From Cladobotryum mycophilum (taxonomy: Eukaryota; Ascomycota; Sordariomycetes; Hypocreales; Hypocreaceae): DNA of 64,000 bases. The DNA is taken from assembly GCA_036429605.1 (NCBI GenBank), contig CM071589.1:1736001-1800000 (forward strand). Direction: 5' to 3'. Below the pieces are notes generated by a model, which worked only from the letters and a program-made list of their open reading frames with translations, was not told where the DNA came from and did not search any database. The translations under genes and the position numbers were made by a program. Shown one piece after another: positions 44,789-56,841 of the stretch. Each line of letters opens with the position of its first letter. Within the stretch, counting starts at the first letter, position 1.

Positions 44789-47286
44789 CCCTAGCATCTC
44801 TGTGTTCTTCTCTATTTTTAGTTTTTACTCAGATAGGGCACATACATGATACCATCTGGCACTACTCCAAGATAGGTGCACGATTCCGGCTTCTAAAAGA
44901 CATCCCCGTAGGACACCTTTTTGCGCCCGACAAAAAGAAACCGTTTATTTTTTTTTACCTTTGGGGCGTGGAAAAAGGACGGGTCGACCATTTGTGTTGG
45001 TTCTTCGTCCGAACTTGCAAAGTCAGTGCTTACTCATTTTCAAGGTCTCTCCCCCTCCCTCCTCCCCTCTGGGTTCCCTGAAACCTGGCACCGAAGCTAA
45101 ACAACCTCCCGGGTCTTCGGGAAACAACCTTTTTCGCTTATGTGCTGTAACTGTAGCATCTCATCACCCCCTCCCTCCCCTCCCTTCCCCCCGTCACATC
45201 CACGCAGGTTTCAAAGCCATGCAAGAAAGCTAAGTTGGTAAGATTTGAGGAAGAAGAAGAAAAATTTAATATAAAAAAATTTGACTTGAGCGCGGAAATT
45301 TCAGTTTCGGTAGTTACATCAGAACAACAACGGTGTTTTTTTGCCTGCTGCCTAAACAGATCGCAATGTAGGTAAGTTACATCTCGCAACATCTCAAACA
45401 TCAGGAAGATCTTCTTCCGGAGAAATAAAAGGAAAAAAAGAAAGAAAGAAAAAAGAGAAAAAAGATACCCAACGTTCTCCAATCTTGTGGGGCCGATGAA
45501 CGGAATAAGTTTCTACCTCGACAACACCATCATACCGGTGCTCTCTTACATCCACTTAGGTAAACACTTTTCGCTTCTCCCGGGCCGAATTCTCACCGTC
45601 TAAGCTATCCATCCTGTGGAGATGTGATGACGGAGGTCGTATTAAGTAGAGAGAAATATAACAAAAGAGGGAAAATAATAAAACCGTCTTCAAAAGTTCC
45701 ATCCCGCCATGTTCGGCACTGTTGTGGAATCCCGTTGAGAAATCGTAATGCAAGGCTCAACCATCAGTACTGATCGGATTTACGGCTTTACGAATTGGAC
45801 ACGTGAAGGCAAAAAAATGTCATGGAATCCATCTATTCCATCTTATCCATGGATCCGGTAGGGATTCCGTAGCACTCCGTAGCACTCCGAAGCGGTGCCT
45901 CGGTGGCAAGAACATGACAGTTGGCCAATCCCGACAAGCCGATTGGGTCACGTCACCAAAAGAATGGGGGCACCTAAGCCACCGGTGAGAGGAGAGACAT
46001 AGAGAGAGAGAGAGAGACGGAGAGAGACGGAGGGCAGGGAGGGCATGTGTAATTTTCTTTTTTGGAGAAAAGAGGCTCATGTAAAAGTTCGTGGGAAAAA
46101 CGTTCTTGTCTATTCCAGCAACCAGTGCTGCTAATGCATATGCTATGCTAGTGGTGCCCGCCACCAGTTTGGCTGACCCAATGCGCTCTGCGCAACCTAT
46201 CTAGATGATCGTGATGTTACAAACAGAAAAATGAGAGCGGTGAATAAGCAAACAAAGTCCAAAATTCCAAAACCCAAAGGAAAAGGCTAGAGGAATTGAT
46301 GCCGTGATGCCTGTAAAAGACGGAACAAAAAGGTCCGTGTTGTAACAAGGCATCCCCCGTCCATCTCCAAGCCAAGCCCAATCGCATCCAAATATTACCC
46401 CAAGTCCCATGCCTCCCCTGCCAACGCCAGGTATATCCCGTCTCTCCCCTGCCCAAAATGAATGCACCCAAGTCCCAAACAAAGAGCAACGTAACAAAAA
46501 GGAAAAAGCCAGACAAACAAAAATTGAAAGAAACCAGAGCGACTGAGCTGAAATGTCTATGCCGATGCCATGCAGTGTATCTCAAAGCCAAACCAGCTGG
46601 CTTAAAACAAAACAAAACAAAACCAAGGAGATGGGGGAGTTGGTGAATGCATCCAAGCCGCCGAGAGGCAGTTTGAAATGCGAATGAGTAACGTGAGTCT
46701 TACTCTGAGTGTGGCCGTAAACCTCGTAGATGCTTCCCGAGACCAATGATAGAAATATCCAATCCTGTACGCTATGCAAAACGAAATCCAAATCCAATGA
46801 TAAGAAGACTGATGCGGATCGCCGTTATGAGAAAAGGTGGGGGGTTGCTGGATGTCGTGGTTGAGAAGAAGAAGGGATTTCTGCTGCGACCCAGCAAGAG
46901 TTTCGATTTGAGGGGTGTTGTTGATGTTGCTGTGGCCCGACAAGGGTTCTCGGAACCCTCTCGGGGAGTGGAGAAGAACTAATCATTATCACATTTCCGT
47001 GTCTTCGGTAACGTTGCGTGTCATAAGTATCGAGGAGATGGTGATGTCGACGAGAGAAAAGGAAAAAAATTGATGAGAAAACAATTGTGCCCAGATGCCA
47101 TTGTTTCCAAAGGGGTTATATCCGGGCATAGGCAGACAAGGCGGTCCAAAGTCTGTAACGGACGAGTAAAGATACCAAGCGTGATGGATATGTCGAATAA
47201 AGATATGCGATCCAATGATCCAACTCGAAGCGAACTAGGCAAGGAAAGCGAATTGTCCGGGAGCCCGCTACCGAAGACAAGACTTT

Positions 47287-47520
47287 TCAATGGAAGTGGT
47301 CGTCGCAAGAGTGCCCACTGCTATACCCAGAGTCAGAGTAGGTAAACTCTGGTGCAAACTGAGCAGATGCACCGGTATGGGCACTGCAAGCGTAACCAAC
47401 ATAGATGGTTCGCTGCTGGATATCGTGACCGGGTCTTCCATAGCTCGCACAGCGGTCAATAGCGTGCTGGTAGTAGAGGCAGCGGCAAGCAGAATAGAGT
47501 TCAACAAGTTGATAGCACAT
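47287..47520 (-). CDS. Small conserved Cys/His-rich protein
   Basis: A 77-residue single-exon gene starting MCYQLVELYSACRCLYYQH with an ATG at 47520. The spacing C2, C12, C14, H19, C24, H32, C45, H48 with conserved-looking YGRPGH and VGYAC blocks is typical of a compact metal-binding module. I recall similar short proteins in Sordariomycetes with the same C-x-C-x4-H, D-x-C-x2-Y-G and V-G-Y-x-C pattern and the SDSGYSSG tail, but cannot name a function. The frame beats its neighbours in composition: it lacks the low-complexity runs that fill the surrounding DNA. It is isolated, with 5.9 kb of non-coding DNA downstream and 11.8 kb upstream. A competing minus frame (47268-47507) overlaps it and is taken as a shadow. 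Confidence 0.72.
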   Translation of the reverse strand: MCYQLVELYSACRCLYYQHAIDRCASYGRPGHDIQQRTIYVGYACSAHTGASAQFAPEFTYSDSGYSSGHSCDDHFH

Positions 47521-48194
47521 GATGAATTATATATAGACGGAAACGCTAAAAGCGGTATTGGTTGATGATGAGATGGCTGCGTGGGGATGAGGAAGAGGTC
47601 TCGTATAAGGCCGCCTTAAATCGGGTCACAGTCGTGGGCCAACAGGTTCAGGATGTGGATGGTTGAGGGGGCGGTTGTCGTCGAGATGGGATGATATGGT
47701 GGGTGGGTGATGAGTTGGCTGAATGAGTCTTTGAGAGGATGGGGGAGGCAGGTCCTTTTAATACTTGATATGGGTAGATGAAAGAGGACAAACAAGAACC
47801 ACAGACACAATTAGTGAGATGAGGCTATGAAACTGTTTTCTAAAGGAAACTGCCGAAGAGATGAGAGATGTAATGGAGTTGTTGTGGATGTGATGAGTGA
47901 GTAGGCAGTTGACCGAGGGGACGAGGCATCGTAGCCTTATAGCTTCTGCATCGCAGCCTAGAGAGACAGGGACGAAAGACGACAAGCGGGAGCCAGGACA
48001 TGTCCACTAAGGTACGATAACCGGCAGTGTACCTATGGTGTACGATATCCAGAAACAAGGGGACTAAGCATGTACACTGGAAGAGAGAAAGACAGAGAGA
48101 GGTGCGTGGTATGGCATGGGGGCGTGTGTGTACCGGGGTTATTGAGGGGGGAGGAGGGTAAGGTGTAAGGTAGAGAGGGTAGAGGTGAGGATGA

Positions 48195-48236
48195 AAGAGG
48201 GTGAGAGGGTAAGAGGGTGAGAGAGAGGGTGAGGTG
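48195..48236. repeat. AGAGGGTG tandem repeat
   Basis: Imperfect copies of GAGAGGGT/AAGAGGGT within a purine-rich tract that extends upstream to about 48130. Confidence 0.8.
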
Positions 48237-48475
48237 GGACAAGGGCAAGGTAGAAGGAGTGAAAGGGCATCTTAGGGATATGCACACACCCTCCCTGCGC
48301 AATGGAACATGGACATGTTTTTGTCATGGGCCATCATGGACCTCGTGGGTAGTGAGTTGCGGATGGATGCGGGAAGGGTTGGGCTGGTGGAGCGGCGAGG
48401 CAAGGCAAAAAAGCGGACGGGCATCCATGGTCATGGAGGGGCATGGGATGGTGGAGAAGGAAAGGGATGGTATGG

Positions 48476-48491
48476 CATAGCATAGCATAGC
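48476..48491. repeat. CATAG tandem repeat
   Basis: Three full copies of CATAG passing into CATGACATGG. Confidence 0.85.
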
Positions 48492-49028
48492 ATGACATGG
48501 GGAGGATGGTACAGCATGGAAGAGAAGAGGGAGCAAGGCAAGGCCAAGTCGAGAGAAAGAAAGAGAGAGCGCGAGAGAAAAGGCCGGGATTCGTGGCAAG
48601 GCAAGGCAAGGCACCAGTGACGCCAATCACCAATAAAGAGGTCAAGAGGGATTAGGAGCTGCAAGCGAGGGAAAATGCGAATGTATGTTCTGGTCCGATG
48701 AGTCTGACTGTCCTCTCCTCTCTCTCTTCTCTTGTTTTTGACAGGTGACTTGATCTTGGCGAGAAAGGCTGCAGCACCGCCTAATGCAGGCCGTGGGCTG
48801 CAAAAACGCAATGGCGCAGGGTCCGCCGAGGGTGGTTGAAGGGGATGATGGAATGGATGGGAGTTTCTCAATTGCTTGCTACCTATGGTTTGGTGTACCT
48901 GTAGGTAAGAGGTACGGGGTAGAGGGAAACGACGGGACGAATAGAAACAGGTGCTTGAAAATTTGGGGCCGTTCCCATGGGTTCAAAGCAGTGAGAGGTG
49001 GTCCCTCCATTCAAGGCGCAGCAGCATA

Positions 49029-49102
49029 AGAGAGAGAGAGAGAGAGAGTGCGAGGGAAAGTGGGCGACAGAGAGAGAGAGAGAGTGTGTGTGTGTGTGTG
49101 TG
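49029..49102. repeat. Compound (GA)n ... (GA)n(GT)n microsatellite
   Basis: A (GA)10 tract at 49029-49048 is followed by (GA)8 at 49069-49084, which runs directly into (GT)9. Confidence 0.9.
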
Positions 49103-49345
49103 CGTTGTGTGTGAGGGGGAGTAAGAGAAGAGTGGGTTGAAGAGGTGAGGTGTGCAGGCAGGAACAAAGCCACTGTCCCGGGGGCTTTGGGGCCTTGGGA
49201 ACCAGTCACCAAGTCACCCAGTACACAGGCGTCGCTGGTCATTGGCTATTGACCGGGGGTGTGAGCTCTTTGGGGGCCTAAAAATTGACCTGCAGCAAGG
49301 CTGAACTGGGGGGAGGGGCGTGTGCTGTCAGCTCGTTTTCCTGCA

Positions 49346-49389
49346 GCGCAGTGTAGTGCAGCAGTGCAGTGTAGTGCAGTGCAGTGCAG
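49346..49389. repeat. GCAGTGTAGT-type tandem repeat
   Basis: Alternating GCAGT and GTAGT pentamers, similar in style to the CTGCAC repeat at 13856. Confidence 0.85.
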
Positions 49390-50909
49390 CATACATACTC
49401 AACTAACTCACCCACTGAAAGTACAGTGCTTGTTTCTGTCTCTCGTGCCATGCCTGTCGTTCCGTCTGTCCGTCCTTCCTTGTCGCCAACCCGAGTACCA
49501 ATCGTCATCATCCTGATGCAAAACAGGACAAGTCTTTTTTAGATTCTCATTATTATTATTATCATTACTATTATTTGAGTTTTCCTTTTTTGCCCTGTAG
49601 CAGGGGCCTTGCAGTCGGTGAGCTTGAGGTAACCAACTGGGTCAATGACAGATACGCGTAGACCCAGAAGACCCGCTGATTCGTTTCTTTGCTTGTTATG
49701 TACTTGTATGTAAGTGGTTCCTTTTTCTAGATTGGGGTACAATTCTCGAAGGAAAGGGAGAAAAAAACCATCACTCCTTTAAACAAGGAAAAAGCAAAAC
49801 CGAAAAAAAGAGTACGGCGCAGTGTCTCAAAAGAATACAACAGACGGGCAAAAAGCAATGGAGCGGCGGAAGGGCGGGGAAGAGTAGAAAATCGGATTAG
49901 TGGGGTTGTTTTAGGCAAGGCTGCCTTACAAGTCTTACAAGCTAGAGAGGGAGGATGATGATGGACTTTGTTAGATCCAGTAGTATTATGAGAATAATAA
50001 TAAACGAATAGATAAATAAATAAATAAAATATTTGGGTAATTAAGGTAATAAATGAAAGTGGAGGAAATGGAATGTTCCGTTTTTTCTATGCCCACTGCG
50101 GCTCGTGTTCTGATGTCACCACAACCTTTTGGCGTGGGGGATAAAAAACAACACATCGTCCATGTAGGATAAGACTAAGCACTGGTGATAGATGCAATGT
50201 ATAAAATTTACAAGGAGAAGAACTGGCAAAAAAAAAGGGGGGAAGAGTGGCAGCTATTGGGAGCACCGAAATGGAATCATGAGAAATGTCTAGAAAATAC
50301 AAGAAACCAAGTCCTCTTCTGCTCTTTTTGGGGGGTTTTTTTTTGTGTGTTTCCATGTCCCCAAGTTGGCTTTGGCGCCCGGGCGAGCACTAACAACTCT
50401 AGCACGTATTTTATTTGGGGGCGCCGTCGGTTGTCTTCACTCAACTCTACATGGTACATACAACAGGCACAGGAGTACGAAGAAAATAGAATCTGCGAGA
50501 TGGAATTGTTTCTACATGGTATTACCTCGTACCTGCGCCGAAAGGATGCAACTTTGATATACCGTAATGTCTTTCACTATACCCAAGACCGTGCGAATGA
50601 CCCTGGTCCTCCTGATTCTCTTCATATTACTCGTACAGATCCTATCTCCATCGTGTAACTCCACTATGGATAGCTTCATCTTTTCTAGAACGCATACCCT
50701 GAAACCCCTCGTGACAATGCGATGACGAATACCAGCGTCTTCACCTACCGTATTCCGTTCGCTCACAATCAGTCCTACGGTGTAGTAATTAATGCTTCCT
50801 CACTCTTACCGACTGACCCCAAGGAAAAAACTCGCGCTTATCATGGCCAAGAAACCGTGCGTCCGAAGCGCCGAAAAAGTGTTGTCGACTTACACCCAGA
50901 ACTCATTCC

Positions 50910-50998
50910 TTGCCATGTCATGCCATACCATGCCATACCATCCCCCAATTCGCGGTCCCTATCCCGGTCTCTATCCCATACCATGCCATCCCATCCCA
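50910..50998. repeat. CCATAC/CCATGC repeat patch
   Basis: Several CCATGCCATACCATG units and CCCATACCATGCCATCCC units are separated by a CCCTATCCCGGTCTCTATCC stretch. Confidence 0.75.
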
Positions 50999-51179
50999 CG
51001 AGTTCGGCATTGGGTCGCAATCGCGGCCCCGCTATCCGTCCGCAACGTCAGGGCTCCAGGACCCCGTCAGCACCAACAACACGGAGACGTTGCCTTCCGT
51101 GCACTTGCACCTGGCCTTGTCTGTTAGGTTGGTTTTGGTCCGGTCTCGTCAGGTTCTTTTATTTTATTTCGACTAAATT

Positions 51180-51221
51180 GGCGGGCGGGTCGTGTCGTCT
51201 AAAAAGACTCGCCCGCCCGCC
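51180..51221. other. GC-rich hairpin (inverted repeat)
   Basis: Arm GGCGGGCGGG (51180-51189) is perfectly complementary to CCCGCCCGCC (51212-51221), with a 22-nt loop that contains a further short GTC/GAC pair around TCTAAAAA. TTGG and CCAA extend the arms with a one-base bulge. No T-run follows, so it is not a simple terminator. Confidence 0.85.
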
Positions 51222-52113
51222 CAAGGGGGGATACCACTGCCGCGGGTGCTAGACTGCCGTGGGGGGAAATTGGGATATCAGACAGAGACACAAACAGAGA
51301 CATTCTAGTAGGTCCTATAGAAAAAAAAGGAGAGACAAAGCTAGAACTTCGTTTTTGACTCGGCCGGCGCCCCGGCCATGAGAATGGGAGGGGGATGGGG
51401 GCTTAGGTCCAAAACAATCTCATGGGGAACACTTCCGTCCTTAATTCCATGGGCGTAGCATTCATTGCGGATTGAACAACGGCACATAGATTAATAACAG
51501 TGTCAGATGACGGGAGGATCGGACGCACCGGGATACAAGGGGGTTTCCCCAACAGAGCAGCATCCCAAACGGCGACATCCCATCATCGCATCATTGTGGG
51601 TGTCATGTTCATCGCGGTTCATCAAATGGTCGATCAACCAACCAACTCACATACAAGACTATTTCGCCGGCGGGATGTAATAGAACACTCAATGGAAGCC
51701 AAGAGAGTTACAACCCAAACAATAATGGAGGGAGGATACGCCCTAACGTCAGCGGCCGCGAAAACCAAACCAAAATAATTAACCCAACCAAGCCGGTGTT
51801 TTATTTTGACAATACGCCGCCGGTGGAATGGGTAGCGTAGAACTTCCAACGGAACATCGTTAGGCTAAAAGTCCAATGTGATGGAAACCGGTAACGTTTT
51901 GTTTTGTTTGAGGAGGGGGAGAAACAATAAAGACAGAAAACGGCTCCTGGTTCAAGTACCGAGCCGCAGGGGTCATCGTGGTTTATCGACGCCGTTTGTT
52001 GCACACGTCACAGGCACCGAGCTGTGTGGGCATGGTAGCTATGGATGATTCCACTTGCTTGCCCTATTAGCCGCCGGGTCACGAGGTTGTTCCAGGGAGC
52101 ATCATACTTGTTT

Positions 52114-52138
52114 AAAAAAAAAAAAAAAAAAGGGGGGG
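52114..52138. repeat. A18-G7 run
   Basis: Eighteen A followed directly by seven G. Such runs are error-prone in sequencing and could mark a collapsed site. Confidence 0.95.
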
Positions 52139-54430
52139 AGGGGGAGGGTTCCATTGATTCGAAATCTTCAACTTTGTAATCAAGCTCAAGCCCATGCTAT
52201 GTAGGATGTTGATCGTTGTCGTTGCGTGGTTCTGGTTATGGATGACGATGGTGATGACACAGTTTCATGACAAATGCCAAATGGTGGTGGTTAAGCAGCA
52301 CCAAGAAATTAGCTAAGCAATCTCTCTCGCTCGGGTCGGCAGTGCAAAAATGCATGCATGGTGTTGTGTTGCGTGAGCATTGCCATGGACGCATCTCGTT
52401 TACGAGGCAGCGAATCCACGACGATCTTGTGCGCCAAATTGTGTAGCTCCCTATGCACGGCGTTCTTAGGTCAGTCCTCGACTGTTCCTCGTGTCCTGCA
52501 CTTTGTTTAGCACACAAAAATATCACCCAACGGGACGCCGCCAATCTAAACTTATCAACATTTGCTGCACGTAGCACGCAGTACGAGAAAGCCAAGAAAG
52601 CCCGTCCCTTGCTTCCAAGACCCTATTCTGCATATCCTGTCCTCTTTTGGGATGCGACGAAGCAGGTGGTGCACCCGTTTCTGGAAATGCACATGGCAAG
52701 CAACCCGGGCGATTCAACGGGGTGACTGCCAATTGGTTCCCAAACTTTCAGTAGAGCCCAACGGGAGCCCTTGGTGGATATGCGTGTCTAGAACACGAGG
52801 ATGCATGTCTCAGACTTGGTGCCAAACCAGGGAATCCCTCCCGCCTTGTTGTGGTGTGGGCGGCCGCTTGTCTCAACTGCCACGATCGCCCGCACGCCTG
52901 GGTCGTTGAGCCGGTACCGTAAATCTAAAAGCGAAAAATGAGGATGAAGATGAAGATGCACAAAACTGCTAATGTGTGAGGTAGTAGTATCAGCAGAAGC
53001 CACGACGTTTCCCGAATTGGGACGGTCGCGGACAAGCACATGGCGCCCCATCTCATCACATCCCCCAATTCGTGCCGCGCCATCATCCATATTCGTCCCC
53101 CAAATCTGCATACCGTACCGTTGCCCCCCTCCATCCCGTTCATCTGCCACGAGGCGGCCTCACAAATTGGCCGGCCTTCTGTTCCAGCTTGCTGCATCCT
53201 GATCCTGATTTGATGCTTCTTTTTTGTTTTATCATATCTAAGAATTGCGGCTATCTCGACCGTTTCCCGTTGTGGGCGGTCGATGAACGGGCGTCCGGTA
53301 GTGGTGGAGGCAGCCCGCACTACTGATCCGGTGAGGCTACCAGCCGACGTTATTTTGTGTCGAGCCCTACCTTCATTCGTAGTTAGTGCCAATGAATTAT
53401 TCCGAAGCCCGTCGACTAGACCTCATAGACGCAAGTCGCGGGGAGACAGTTGTTTGTTCTGCACTCCGGACTGAAAAATCTGGTTAAGTTAAGCAGCAGG
53501 TGCATCAACGACACCAGGATTGCGGGTCATCAGAAGTTACCTGATAGCTGGGACGCTTGTTCTTTCAGCATACACCACCACCACCACCACCATCATCATG
53601 ATATCCCAACTCCCATAATTAGTTTTGCCGCCGAGAAACACCACCACCACTAACTTCAAGTCCCTAAAACGCCGTCATCTTTATCACCACCACTGCTCAT
53701 CAAGCCCATTAAGCCGCCGGGAGATGGTGCGCGGGTGAGGTGGTCGCCTTGTCTCAGACCTACCGCTCTTGGGGGCCGCGACATGCGATTGAAAAATAAA
53801 ATCAAGCGACCACAGTGGAATAGACACGCCTTTCCAACTGCCATTCTCACACACTCACACAACATGTCTCTCACGTGGGCCATCTAGAATGGGCGTGGAA
53901 TGGCAATGGAACACAAAAATGGACATCCATGCTCGCATTCTCTGCCGAGATGTCGCAGTGGCAGTAATCTTTGACCACCATCAAAGTCCAACACCCCCTC
54001 CCTCCCTCCCTTCCCTTTCCGCTTCCCCCTTGGATAACGAATCTCTGTTGGCAGACCGCAGACGGCGATCGTGCAACGGTTGCACGGATGACGAGTTTGG
54101 GCCGAGGGGTTGGTAAAGGCGAGCATTAGGTTATGGTTGGGTCGGCAAACCAGGGGCCCTCGTTCTGATGTTGCTTGGTGTGATACCAAATTTAGGAACC
54201 GCACAGCCAGATCGAGCCCTAGTCTGATCCCAGGGCCTTGGTATCGCTACCCTCCCTTTCAGAACCCTTCCAGTCCATCCGTGTGTGCCAAGCCCAAATG
54301 GCAGCGGCCAGACCAGGCCAGGACGTGCCAGGAAAGGCCAGGAAAAGCTATGGCGCACTCACTCGCTCCATGATCCCGATATAGCATAGCCTTGCCAAAT
54401 GCTTAAATAAGAATATGCCTTATTAATAAT

Positions 54431-54446
54431 GGATGGATGGATGGAT
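54431..54446. repeat. GGAT x4 tandem repeat
   Basis: Four copies of GGAT. Confidence 0.9.
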
Positions 54447-56816
54447 GATGAACACTGATTGTGAACAGGTACCACTAGATAAAAAAACAGAAATAATGGG
54501 GACACAAAAATAAACTCCCTTGTCCTACTAACCTTGTGAAAAACGTGGTTTTCTAGCTCACGTGGTGCACAATCTCCACAGCACTTTCCCAGGTACCGCA
54601 TTGTTGGTAAGTGCTAGTACGGCGTAGTCGTGGTACTGTAGTGCTCCTTCCTTGAACCCTGTTGACTTGCCCTTGCCTTGCCTTGCCCCCTTCTCCTTCT
54701 TACTTGCACTACTCCGTAAAAATTCGTAGTCTAGTCTTCCTACCTGTAGTAGTTCCTGGATATCCGTTTGTTCCCCCTCACCCACCTCACCAAGGCTTCA
54801 TGCCCAACCAACAACAGCAGCAATCGCATCTTGGGCCTTTATCGTATCTACAAGTAATCGCCCCAAGCTTCTCTCCTAAGCACGTACCGAATGTCTCGGG
54901 AGACAGAAATTTGATGAGCGCATCACTCCCAGTCTCCCAGTTCCCCGGTTGTCGGTGGAACAGGTGGCCTGTTTAGACCTTGAAGTGCCCTGAAGCGTCA
55001 GCCCGCCACCAAAGTCCCAATAGTCGAAAACGAAGGCGGAGGGAGGAAGGGTGGATGGGATGCGATTGGATGGGGCTGATCGTCATCCAAAACGGCCATT
55101 AAGCGACAGACGCGGTAGTAGTTTAGATGCGGACCAGAAAACTTTCTCGAAAAGAAGGGAAGGGCACCAAAAAAAAAGGAAGCTCGGTGCGATGTGAGAA
55201 ATCTCCCCCAATGCAGTTCAGCTACCCTACCCCATGAAAGGCATCCAACATGCAAAGGCACATGAACAACACTTCCTCGCTTGGAACTGATGTTCCGATT
55301 AGATTCGGAATCGGTGCAAACATACGCCGGGTGGTGTGCGGAATATGAGCGTTCCACATGGGAATGCCGTCGACGATGCTCAATCTCTCATTATGACTCG
55401 GATCTTGCGGCTTCGTCCTGGCTAGCTGAGAGAGCGACTGACAATGTGCCTGGGGAATGATCTGCAGTTCGGGGACTCGCTGTCTCGCCCTCGCTTCAAT
55501 GTGCGCAGGACTACGTCACATTGTTTGTCCATGCAACTCAATCTTTGGGGTTTCACTGTTGGCTGCGTGATTTACACGGGATTCACCTCGGTAGACGACT
55601 TTACCTCACCTCATCCAACACCCAACCTTTTAGTGTTGCAGTGTTGCATACCTAAGCACGCACGCACGCACACACACATCCACACACATGCCTGCATGCA
55701 TGCATGATGTGTAGCCGTCAAACATGCATCTAGGACGGCCGGCTTTCCAACACCAACAAACAAACGATATCACACTCCTACATACTGCCAAGCAAAAATG
55801 AATTCAGATGACAGTAATAGGACGATGCTGCGGCAGGCAAAAGTGCACTTTTACCCCCTGCCTTACGCGCACATCTCAACTGGGCGCAGTGCCTCTCTCA
55901 CCAACGCGTGACAATGACAAGTTATCTAATCGGCCCAAGTCGTCGTCATCACCATCATCTACTCCATACGGAGTACACAAACGTCGGTTGTCCGATGCAG
56001 ACCCCTGCTGCTGCCTGCTAACGTAAAGATTTGTCTACACGCGCTGTTCTACTTCTGTAAAATCTTGCTCACTAGTTTACAGTTATCAATTCAATTAGAC
56101 AATCAACCAATCCAATGATTCGTCGCTATACCTACAGGTCATGGCATGACAACATGCTGTGCCCACCCCATGCTAGCATACAGACAGGCAGACCTACGTG
56201 CATGCCACATAATGCATGCCGTCGGCCAGCTTCCTGACTGCGCCTCTCTCCGTGGTGGCTTGTTAGCTGGCGGGCCCGCTTCGTCGTCTCTCTGCTCCTG
56301 CTCCTCTTCCTCCTCCCCGGTCGTGGGTCCAAGTCCTTGTCCGTATCCGGCATCCGCCCCGGAGTGACCGGGTAGCCCAGCAAGACGACACGACAGGGCC
56401 GATGCGAAAAATAATAATCGCACATCAGATAGTTCATTCGTCTGGCCGGTTCATTGTTTCATAGTCATGTCGCAGTTTGTCGGAAATGGACACGACTCGC
56501 TGTCGAGACCTCGTCTTTCAACTCTACCCTGTACCCGATGGTGTTTCACGAACCTTGGGATGAGTAAACACCTTCCAGGGCTCTCCAGACCAGCTGCCAA
56601 GGTGGTATTTTAATTAATAACACGTGCGCATTCATGCGTTCTGCAAACAGCTGGAAAAGCTTGATTGAACTACTGTTGCATTGCACAAGTAAGTACTGCC
56701 CCGTGTAATACAACATTGCAACTTTAACTACCTACCTACCTATCTAGGCGTCTAGGATACTACAGAGTCATCCTGAATTGTAATCGACCTTTGAGATTCC
56801 CGAAATTCTTCGTCAA

Positions 56817-56841
56817 GACAGGCAGGCAGGCAGGCAGGCAG
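56817..56841. repeat. (GGCA)5 tandem repeat
   Basis: Five copies of GGCA with flanking partial units. Confidence 0.9.

Larger units (their letters stand above)
41370..47286. other. 5.9-kb non-coding region
   Basis: Upstream of the MFS gene (minus) and downstream of the small Cys/His gene (minus). No gene seen. It is rich in simple sequence (CATC, CATTC and ACT repeats), with a G-run tract at 43632-43670. Open frames here start mostly at non-ATG codons and follow low-complexity DNA. Confidence 0.55.

Noticed and set aside
50185..50658. 157-codon + strand frame in the gene desert
   Set aside because: Begins at a non-ATG codon, passes through T/G homopolymers and shows no family resemblance.
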